Part shown: positions 18,362 through 25,000 of the stretch, piece by piece | Layout: every line of letters starts with the position of its first letter | How positions within the stretch are numbered: the stretch's first letter is position 1 | Assembly (NCBI GenBank): GCA_012295275.1 | Contig: CM022678.1 | Span: forward strand, 16,608,647 to 16,633,646 | Length of the DNA stretch: 25,000 nt | Direction of reading: 5' to 3' | DNA from: Chrysomallon squamiferum | Taxonomy: Eukaryota > Mollusca > Gastropoda > Neomphalida > Peltospiridae | Position numbers and translations under genes: made by a program | Notes under the pieces: model-generated | Databases searched by the model: none | Seen by the model: the letters and a program-made list of their open reading frames with translations, nothing else | What the model was told of the DNA's origin: nothing

Positions 18362-18660
18362 AAATAAGAAAGAGTAGTCGTTTAAATAAATGAATAAATA
18401 AATAAATAATTAAAATATATTAATAAATTAATTAAATGAATAAAATAAATAATAACAAAAAACGTAATAATAATTAAAAAAAACAGAAACAGAAGTATGT
18501 ATTTTATTATGATTATTTATTTATTTATTTATTTACTTATTATTATTAATTTTTTTTTTTTCCCAGGTTCCCAAAGATAAATAATAGAAACTGTTTCTTG
18601 CCAACACAGCGGTAGGAAGCACTTAAAGTTCTGTATTAAAACTTAATTTCTGTTATGTAA
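18362..18660 (+). repeat. c block, copy 2: AAAT/TTTA polarity switch before a conserved CAG
   Basis: AAAT/TAAA repeats (about 18385-18470), an A-rich spacer with AGTATGTATTTT, TTTA repeats (18516-18535), then poly-T and CCCAG (18564-18566). Sequence after the CAG (AAAGATAA, CAGCGGTAGGAA, GTATTAAAAC) matches 2275-2335. The A-rich then T-rich order with an intervening gap of tens of bases is the same as in copy 1. Confidence 0.65.
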
Positions 18661-18669
18661 ATACCGCAG

Positions 18670-18754
18670 AACATGCACACACAGAAACACGCGCGCGCGC
18701 GCTCTCGTATATTTATATATATATATATATAGATAGATAGATAGATAGATAGAT
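18670..18754. repeat. CA-CG-TA-GATA compound microsatellite
   Basis: CACACA, a 13-bp CG run (18690-18702), a TA run (18712-18731) and (AGAT)6 (18731-18754). The CG run is striking in such AT-rich DNA. Alternating CG, CA and TA tracts can adopt Z-form DNA under supercoiling (known). A TG/TA tract sits at the matching place in copy 1. Confidence 0.95.
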
Positions 18755-18769
18755 GAATTCAATTTAATT

Positions 18770-19700
18770 TACAATAAGAAAACCTTCAGTTTTGTATTCG
18801 TAATATGTAGACATTTCTTGATAATTTCATATTCCTCCATATTTAATGTGTCATTCATTACAAATGATCTCTTTATTTTTTTTAATGATTAGTTTGTTAT
18901 AGAGTAACGTCCACAGATATTTTTTTTCACAATATAACAGTGTATTTTTCATATCCATTGATTTAGTTTTATATACAGATATTTTAATTTTTTTTTCACC
19001 CAAGTAGTATATTTTGTAATGTCGCTAGACAATTATATCTCTGTAAGCATTTTAATCTTCTGTAAAACTTTAGTACAAATAATCTACAGTCTGTAGATAG
19101 TAGTTTTATATAAAATACTTGTATTGTTTATTGTAAAATTATTGTGGAATATTTTTATTATTACAGTTCTTGTAATGTATAGAATCTAAACACGTTATTA
19201 TTTATTGGATAATTCTGAAAGAAATAATGCACATTTTTTTGTATTCAGTATATATGTTATTTTATATTTTATAATATTAGTTATAGAATTTGTTTTATTA
19301 CAAGCCTTGTACTGTACCAACCTGCACAGTGTTGTTTCTATAATTCTAGCTAAAATGCAGTTCTTTTGAACACTAGTTTTTCTTTCTATGCTTGAAACAA
19401 ACACTCTAATGAGTTGCTTGTTGGTATCTGTATAATTCTTCATAATATAATCGATTGAATAACAGAAGAAAAGTTCTGTAAATTTATACAGACTTTTGTT
19501 AAATTTATTTTATTTTTGGTTGTTAGAAGAGACCTTCTAAGAAATTTCCATGCACATTAGAATTTATATTATCCTTTTAATTTTATTAATTTGTACATTT
19601 TATTCAAGATACAGACGATTCTATAATAATGTTCTACGTATAATGTTATAATTTATACAGTAGATTTATAAAATAATATTTTCTAACCTTACATAAATAC
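18770..19700 (+). repeat. d array, copy 2
   Basis: Shorter and more decayed relative of 2401-4200, with AATATGTAGACATTTCTTG, CATTTTAATCTTCTGTA, CCTTGTACTGTACCAACCTG and CTTGTAATGTATAGAATCTA. The GTATAC palindrome cores are mostly broken. The 81-codon minus frame at 19198-19443 lies inside, with no recognised domain. Confidence 0.5.
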
Positions 19701-19944
19701 TATTGTTAGTATCGATATATTATTTATTTGTTTATTTATTTTATTTGATCTTATTACGAAATCTTCATACAGTGGTGGTATTATTAGACTTTCTTGGTAC
19801 ATGCAATGCAGGCCGCCCTTTCGTCTTTAAAGTCTGTAAAAATAGTGATCTCGAATTAAACTCACAGAAACATTCCTCAAATGTCCAGTCTTAAATAGTT
19901 TACACAGCCATTTTCTGTGACGTCATGTGCCTTTTTTTTTATTT
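19701..19944. other. Unique stretch with GC-richer patch and CRE
   Basis: A 63-codon plus frame (19703-19894) begins with Leu/Tyr-rich translated TTTA repeats and then reads a non-repetitive patch (TGCAATGCAGGCCGCCC near 19802). No domain is recognised. A perfect TGACGTCA lies just after it, at 19918-19925. No counterpart found in copy 1. Confidence 0.35.
19918..19925. promoter_or_regulatory. Perfect CRE octamer TGACGTCA
   Basis: Palindromic CRE in the context TTCTGTGACGTCATG, in sequence without a match in copy 1. Confidence 0.3.
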
Positions 19945-20345
19945 CTTTTGTTGTTATTATTATTATTATTTTTATTATTACTATCTGCTTCTCTTTTCAA
20001 ATAAAATCTGTGGCTTTGTTTCTCCTGTATAAAAAAAGATTAGGACGCCAGTATTTTACACTTTCTCTTGTTCTCTCCTCTTAATCACTTGAGTTGGACT
20101 TTTCAAAATGGTATAAGTGAAATGTTTTATCCGTAAATCATTTTCTCTCTTCATTTTTAATGCACATCCTTTGCTTATTTTTTTTTTTATATTATCTTAT
20201 TACGATATTTTCATAAAGTGATAGCTTTACTATCCCTTGTTAGTATACAAATGATAGGAACTCTATATTCATCGGTTTTATTCTTTTTTTTTATCTCAGT
20301 AAATCATGCTCTACTCCTAGTCATTTGTTTTTCTTGCAATACTTC
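19945..20345 (+). repeat. e block fragment (3' half)
   Basis: From the ATT tract onward it follows e block 1: GCCAGTATTTTACAC, CTCTTGTTCTCTCC, AAGTGAAATGTTTTATC, ATCCTTTGCTTATTTTT, TTTTCATAAAGTGATAGCTT and TCAGTAAATCATGCTCTACT. The 5' half is missing. The first 700 bp of 20775-21585 restore the full order next door, so copy 2 holds one and a half e blocks in tandem. Confidence 0.65.
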
Positions 20346-20774
20346 TCTGATGTGATAATAACAGGACTGTGTTTCATTCTGTGACTGAACATCAGATAAT
20401 TCATGTTATTCTAGATGTAGGAAATAACATATCCTCCTCTTATTGATCTTTATCTCAATCCATCCATGTTAACGTGCAGTGTATTAAAAGAGTTGACTAT
20501 GTACTGATTATAATCTGAAACCTATGTTAGTTGAGAAAACATTTCCATGGAAGATTTCATTACAAACCATTTCTATCTAGAAAGTTCTTTATAGCTGATT
20601 TGAACAAAATGTCGAATGACGAGACTGACGTCATTTTAAACAACACTTAGATTTTCTCTTGTTACAGAGTTCGCCTTTGATTTTCTGTTTTATATTTAAC
20701 CACGTTAGTAGGTTCAATTCTATTTTTTATCATTTCATATCTTTACTTATCGTTCTGTATTAAGTAATTATTTT
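20346..20774. other. Spacer between e blocks
   Basis: A decayed relative of the 93-bp repeat may be present at 20335-20400 (GATAATAACAGGACTGTG, GTGACTGAACATCAGA). A perfect TGACGTCA lies at 20626-20633. No open frame and no RNA gene. A tRNA B-box-like GGTTCAATTCT at 20711 has no A box. Confidence 0.4.
20626..20633. promoter_or_regulatory. Perfect CRE octamer TGACGTCA
   Basis: Palindromic CRE in the context GAGACTGACGTCATT. This is the fifth perfect octamer of the window. Confidence 0.3.
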
Positions 20775-21171
20775 TTAAAAATCTATACTTTGATCACTGT
20801 CTGCTTGATTATTGGTATTTTCAAATCTGCTATCAATTTTACGTCTTCCATAGCGAAATATTTCGCTTCATCGAGTAAAACACATCTCATTAATGCGTTT
20901 TTAGTTCTCTAATATTATAAAACGTTTATTCACATTAAATTAGTTTTATTTATTGGCATGATACATTTTCTGTACTGCTTTTGCAATGAGTTAAGAGGCT
21001 AAATAGTTTAGACGGTTTTCAAGACGAAAGTTTATTTATTTTCTATTTCGTGCTTGTAGTTAGCGTCTTTAAACATTCACAAATATTCTGAACAGCCTCT
21101 GTTTGTGTGTGCACATCACTTCATGTGGAAATCTGTTTTATCTTTTTATCTTTACTTTTCTTTTCTATTGG

Positions 21172-21233
<62 letters not shown>

Positions 21234-21585
21234 AGGTTCTCTTGTAAATAAAAACTGGTTTTGTTATTGTTGTCTAACAAAAAATGAGACCTCAGTACTT
21301 TACATTCTTTGTTGTTCACTACACTTAAACACTTTAACTGTTTTTTGTTGAATTGCTGTCTGTAACGGAACTATTGTAAAATATATATTTCTTTAAAACT
21401 TTTAATGCATATTCTTTGTTTATTTTTTTTAATTTTCTTATTCCAATATCTTCAGAAACCACGATTTCTTCGTATATAAGTGGAAGGAACTTTACATACG
21501 ATTTTATGTTAGTTTGCTTTTATTTAGTAAACGATTTCTACTACTCCCAGTCCTATGGCAATAATTAAAAACTTAAAATAAATAA
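20775..21585 (+). repeat. e block, copy 3 (complete)
   Basis: Same order as 4460-5330: CACTGTCTGCTTGATTA, TTTTTAGTTCTCTAATATT, CTGCTTTTGCAATGAG, GCTTGTAGTTAGCGTC, (ATT)n, CCTCAGTACTTTACATTC, CTGTCTGTAACGGAAC, ATATCTTCAGAAACCACG, TTTAGTAAACGATTTCTACT and ATTAAAAACTTAAA. It differs from copy 1 by many indels. No conserved frame. Confidence 0.7.
21173..21231. repeat. (ATT)n microsatellite in e block 3
   Basis: Perfect run of about 19 units. The plus-strand frame at 21103-21351 is poly-Leu through it. Confidence 0.95.
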
Positions 21586-22129
21586 ATGAACAAATACAAA
21601 TTGAATATTCATTCTTCCCTGACAACTCATCTGTAGTTATACTAACACGAGACTCCTTTGTTCTAGTACTGAATATCATTGTCTTGCACACTGCGTTAAA
21701 TTACGTATAATTGCTCGAATATTTAGTTAAATTATTATTTATTTTTTTATTTTTGTATTAATGATATATTTTTCGTATTGCTTTTAAAAATACTTAAGTG
21801 ACTAAATAGGTTAGACGTTTCTTCAAGACGAAGCTTCATTTTCTTGTATTTCCTCCTGGTTGTTCCTCTACAAAATACGTCAAACCGTCTACATGATAAA
21901 CATTTCGTGTAATTCATCTTAAGTGTTAATCAGAGACAAATATGCCATTATATTTACATAATTCGAATAAAGCATGCCAATAGCTATTCAAAGAAAATTA
22001 CAAATAGAAATGATGACTATTATATTCCGTTCTCATTGAACCTATGTCTACATGAAACCACTCATGTGTTACAGGGTAAATCGTTGAGAATAAAATATTC
22101 TCTTACTCATAATATATCCCCTCCTCTGT
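21586..22129. other. Spacer with a second e fragment
   Basis: At 21725-21900, TACTTAAGTGACTAAATAGG, TTAGACGTTTCTTCAAGACG and CTCCTGGTTGTTCC repeat the middle of the e block. At 21620-21690 there is a faint 93-bp-like unit (CAACTCATCTGTAGTTATAC). The rest shows nothing identifiable. Confidence 0.45.
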
Positions 22130-22850
22130 AAGTTGATAAATTAAAAAACCGAAGACTGTACTTGTATATAATAAGTAGTATCTGTGTTCGTATTACTAGT
22201 AATAGTTACAGTGATAGTGACATATTAGGAATTATAGTTGTAGTAGTTTCTCCATTTATATTATTTCATATTTGTTTGTTTTTTTTTGTGTTTTTTTATA
22301 TATTTCTTGCTTATTATCAGTTACATTAAAGATCTCTTTTGTAAAATAAAATGTATGTTTGCTGTTTGCAATATACAATTCTTCAACATACTTCACTGAT
22401 GAATTATTCTGCAATTTGTTTGTATAATTATAAAGAAAGAGTGTAGTTTGGTTTTTCATGATACCAAATTCCTACTCTAAGGTTGTTTGTGTTGACTAGA
22501 GATTTTATATCAGAATTTAAAGTGATATGTGTCGGCATTTTAATCTGTTTTAACACTAGACTCCTGACATTTGGTGTTGTGTTTACTGATTTACTCTTTA
22601 TAACCTACACTACTGGTTCTTTTGTGAAAAGTCGACATAGACTAACTAGATCAACAACGTCCATCAATTATTCTCACAGAAAAGCTTTTTCTGTAGATAC
22701 AAATTCCAGTTAGGAAAAGTGAGCGTCTAATTATGACAATCTTTGCAACGAACTTCTAAATTCTTCTGCTGTGGATAAACCTGGAAACTTCTCTGGTTTT
22801 TCGTTTTAAAAGAAAAATATATTGATATTATGTAAAGGTTATCTAATACT
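22130..22850 (+). repeat. R block, copy 5
   Basis: Complete R block: GTATTACTAGTAATAGTTAC leader, TTATATTATTTCATATTTG, CTTGCTTATTATCAGTTAC, ATTAAAGATCTC, GTTTGCTGTTTGCA, TACAATTCTTC, AAAGTGATATGTGT, GTGTTTACTGATTTACTC, TTATTCTCACAGAAAAGC, TTTCTGTAGATACAAATTCC and GCAACGAACTTCTAAATTC. The 67-codon minus frame and the 76-codon plus frame inside are not open in other R copies. Confidence 0.7.
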
Positions 22851-22852
22851 GA

Positions 22853-22868
22853 TATTTATTTATTTATT

Positions 22869-22912
<44 letters not shown>
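22853..22912. repeat. (TTTA)n then (ATT)n microsatellite
   Basis: TTTA run followed by an ATT run, at the place where copy 1 carries AGT and ATT tracts (6272-6325). Confidence 0.95.
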
Positions 22913-22914
<2 letters not shown>

Positions 22915-22939
22915 GGTCGACTTGTTTTTGAGGATAATA

Positions 22940-24060
22940 CAGTCAACTATCACCCGAAAAACAAATCTAAGTTTCTTTCTTCTATCCAAAATCCTTTGTC
23001 CTAAAGGAAGTATTACAATATTTTGTATTGCATTATTTTCAGGTGTTATCATGGTCGATACAATTTATAGTCTTCATAAACAGTTTTAACATCTCTATCT
23101 TTGATTTTTTAAATAATCTTTTTTGTTTTTGTTGTTCTGAAATTATATCTAAAACTAATTTTAGGGATTTCTGTAAGAATTTGCTTTCAGAGCACGAAGG
23201 AATAACTATTTGTAGAAGAAGGAAGAAAATCTTCCGAAAATTATTTTAACTGAATAACAATTTCTGTAAATAAGTAATAGAAACAATATCTATCTGATAT
23301 ATTCGAAAAAAACACAAAAACAATCGATGCAACAAATTCATAATTTCTTGTCTTTTGATACAGGTCAATTTTATCTTTTCAGCTTTATCTTTAAAATTAC
23401 AAATACTTTTCTATTCCATAATGTTTATGTAAGATATATAATTTACATTTCTTTATTTTTTTATTATTTACTTTTCTCTTTGTCTCTGTGAATACTGGTT
23501 ATTATATATATTAACACATGTTATACTTTTTTTAGCTATATTAATATGTGAGTTAGAAGGTCAGCTATTGCATCTTGATCTCTTTAGTAAACATCCTCTT
23601 CAATTTCATGTGACACAATTTTTATATCAACGTTTTGTCTGCTGTTGGCACCCTTGAGAATGATTTGTTTTCCAGCTGAAATTGGCGAGATATTAACGTG
23701 TTAGATCTTACTGTTATTAACTAGTTTGTTCACGTATTTTAATACGCATACTTGATAAAATCCGAAATCTGACTTTATCTGTTCAACTCGCTGTAATGTT
23801 ACAGAAATGAAGATAACTGTTTCTGTAAATTATTTTTGCTTAAATAACTATTTCTGTAAATAGAAAGAAAGAAAACACACAAAAAAAGTGAGATTATATT
23901 AAAACGTATTGGTTGCAAAGAGTCTGTAATTTACTTTGTTTTGATAGGGTAACACCTTCAGCTTTTCATCTTTAGTTTACATACAAAAATACACCTCTGG
24001 TATGCAGTATTTATGTACGATAGATAATTTATATTTATTTATTTATTTATTATTTATATT
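22940..24060 (+). repeat. g block, copy 2, internally repeated at ~580 bp
   Basis: Motifs with TTTCTGTAAATA and a preceding TAACTGAATAAC- or TAAATAACTA-type segment recur near 22690, 23262 and 23848, about 572 and 589 bp apart. Each is followed by AACAATC- or TTGCAA-like bases and a TTCAGCTTT or GATACAGG segment. Segments at 22990-23280 and 23600-23740 match 8690-8990 and 9460-9590 of copy 1. The 73-codon frame at 23028-23249 ends in a basic patch but is not open in copy 1. Confidence 0.55.
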
Positions 24061-24179
24061 TCGTGTGTATACGTCTTATGAATGATGTACATTAATTAAA
24101 ACAATATATTTTTTGACGATGACAAGTGATTGCATCTGTAGCAGCAGCAGAGGGCTGTTGTAGCGGTAGTAGTAGTTGT
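24061..24179. other. Spacer with GTAGCAGCAGCAG tract
   Basis: Ends in a GTA/GCA-rich tract (about 24136-24180). It resembles the GTA-rich leaders of the R blocks. No gene. Confidence 0.4.
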
Positions 24180-24396
24180 AGTGATGAAATTAATATTAGT
24201 AGAAATAATTATTCGAGTTGCAATATTAATGCTATACTGTATTAGCATAGTAGTAGTCATTGTTATTTTGTTATTGTTTCACTAGGAACATAATGAGTAT
24301 ATTTTCCCTATAGATGTAATTAATACTGTTATACAGTAGTAATAACAAAATTAATGTATATAACTCAGTTGAATTCTTTATTTGTTTTATCAATGT

Positions 24397-24402
24397 AATA
24401 AA
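24397..24402 (+). terminator. Conserved AATAAA, candidate poly(A) signal, copy 2
   Basis: Same AATGTAATAAAGAA context as 13724-13729. A GTT-rich tract (about 24444-24470) follows at 40-70 bases, resembling a GU-rich downstream element. Evidence is motif plus conservation only. Confidence 0.3.
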
Positions 24403-24681
24403 GAAATTCTTCATTAAATTTTCTATTCTGTTATTATTATTATTGTTGTTGTTGTTTTGTTGTTGTTTTGTCCTTAGTTTTAATTTACCTGAAGGAATGC
24501 TGTTCATATTCTCTCTACTCTTTATTTAAACCGAAAATAAATAAAATAATCAACTTCTATGAGAGCATAAAAATACGTTTTAGATATAGCAATAATATGG
24601 TGGTTGCTATTGTAGATTCGTATTTATTTTCTTCTCTCACTCTTTCTTTATTTTTTAAACTTTTCATCGTTTGTCTTTTTG

Positions 24682-24684
<3 letters not shown>

Positions 24685-24714
<30 letters not shown>

Positions 24715-24723
24715 CGTTCTCAG
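24685..24723 (+). other. Acceptor-like (T)30 tract and CAG, copy 2
   Basis: Thirty T's, then CGTTCTCAG ending at 24723. This is a near-ideal 3' splice-site shape, aligned with the CAG ending at 13792 in copy 1. The next 110 bases are GC-richer than the surroundings. Confidence 0.35.
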
Positions 24724-24768
24724 GTTTTATTTCTGATTAATCAAGAGAAGCCGCCGCCCACGAAAACT

Positions 24769-24852
24769 ATGGCGAGTTCAGCTATTTTTAACTTAAAAAA
24801 GAACACATCTGCAAATCAATGGCGAAATTTAGAAGGAAAAAAAATAAATTAA
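24769..24852 (+). other. Candidate micro-ORF, 27 codons
   Basis: ATG in the context AAAACTATGGCG (A at -3, G at +4, a good animal start context) follows the GC-rich CCGCCGCCCACG. The peptide begins MASSAIFNLKKNTSANQWRN and stops at a TAA in the A-rich run. There is no such frame at the aligned place in copy 1 and no family is recognised. It could be a 5' coding exon that continues by splicing, or chance. Confidence 0.18.
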
Positions 24853-24960
24853 AAAAAATAAAAATAAATACATTTTAAAAAATAAAAGAAGAAAAAAATA
24901 AAAGAATATTCGATGAAAAAAAAAAAAAAAAAACAGACGTAAAAAGAAAATTCAAAAACA
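24836..24960. repeat. A-rich tract with poly-A (about 19 A)
   Basis: AAAT/AAAAT-type sequence with an uninterrupted A run at about 24916-24933. Together with the T run at 24685-24714 it flanks a 120-base GC-richer island, so the two could pair in a transcript. Confidence 0.85.
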
Positions 24961-25000
24961 AAGTATTATTCCTTTCAGAACTTACATAATCAGCTAACGT

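Larger units (their letters stand above)
16985..25000 (+). repeat. Large composite duplication unit, copy 2 (runs to window edge)
   Basis: Second copy of the composite unit, in the same orientation. Its head begins with TGACGT (16999) and TGACGTCA (17020), matching 547 and 571 in copy 1. Sub-blocks follow in the same order as copy 1 but with fewer internal repetitions, so the head-to-tail distance is about 8.0 kb instead of 13.4 kb. The window ends inside the strongest tail match, so the true end lies beyond 25000. Divergence is high, with many indels and point changes, so the duplication is old. Whether a third unit follows cannot be seen here. Confidence 0.78.
24180..25000 (+). repeat. Unit tail, copy 2 (cut by window end)
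   Basis: Matches 13430-13941: TTGCAATATTAATGC, TTGTTATTGTTTCAC, AATGTATATAACTC, AATGTAATAAAGAA, poly-T with CTCAG, TTCTGATTAAT, CGCCCACG, and 22 identical bases at the window edge (24979-25000). It is longer than tail 1 because of A-rich sequence at 24836-24960. Confidence 0.7.

Noticed and set aside
20711-20721. GGTTCAATTCT, tRNA B-box-like
   Set aside because: No A box 30-50 bases upstream and no acceptor stem; not a tRNA or tRNA-derived SINE.

Overview
This window is AT-rich, gene-poor eukaryotic DNA. GC is roughly a quarter by eye (not computed). It is packed with perfect microsatellites of animal type: (ATT)n/(TAA)n, (TTTA)n, a (CT)36 tract, (AC)n/(TG)n, (TA)27 and a CG-TA-GATA composite. 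I find no protein-coding gene, tRNA, rRNA, CRISPR array or intact transposon. The longest open frames are about 100-145 codons and are either microsatellite translations or low-complexity hydrophobic strings. The microsatellite mix and AT-rich non-coding character would suit a large invertebrate genome. A mollusc, perhaps a cephalopod, is my best guess, held with low confidence because no coding sequence is available to place it.

The main structure is not visible at gene level. The window contains two diverged, same-orientation copies of one large composite unit. Copy 1 runs from about 541 to 13,941 (13.4 kb). Copy 2 runs from about 16,985 to at least 25,000 (8.0 kb, cut by the window edge). 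They are separated by a 3.0-kb linker. The same ordered series of sub-blocks occurs in both. First comes a head rich in ACGT, with a perfect TGACGTCA. Then come two roughly 540-bp blocks, then a block where AAT/AAAT repeats switch to TTTA repeats just before a CAG. An irregular array follows with a palindromic GTATAC-like core, then blocks called here e, R and g. The unit ends in a tail with a conserved AATAAA and a pyrimidine-tract/CAG. The heads lie 16,449 bp apart and the tails 11,059 bp apart. Copy 1 is longer because it holds extra copies of internal blocks.

Region by region: 1-540 is simple-sequence flank; 541-2,340 is head, b and c blocks; 2,400-4,200 is the palindrome-core array; 4,460-6,230 is e and R; 6,230-13,430 is repeated e, R and g material plus a roughly 93-bp tandem; 13,430-13,941 is tail 1; 13,942-16,984 is the linker; 16,985-18,660 is head 2, b and c; 18,770-19,700 is the array; 19,945-22,850 is e and R; 22,940-24,060 is g; 24,180-25,000 is tail 2.

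A conserved CRE-like head with a GTAAA donor-like site, conserved CAG sites after pyrimidine or AT-rich tracts, and a conserved AATAAA near the tail would suit a duplicated, mostly non-coding plus-strand transcription unit. That is inference: the motifs are short and could simply be conserved because the whole unit was duplicated. All alignments were made by eye, so block edges are approximate to tens of bases.
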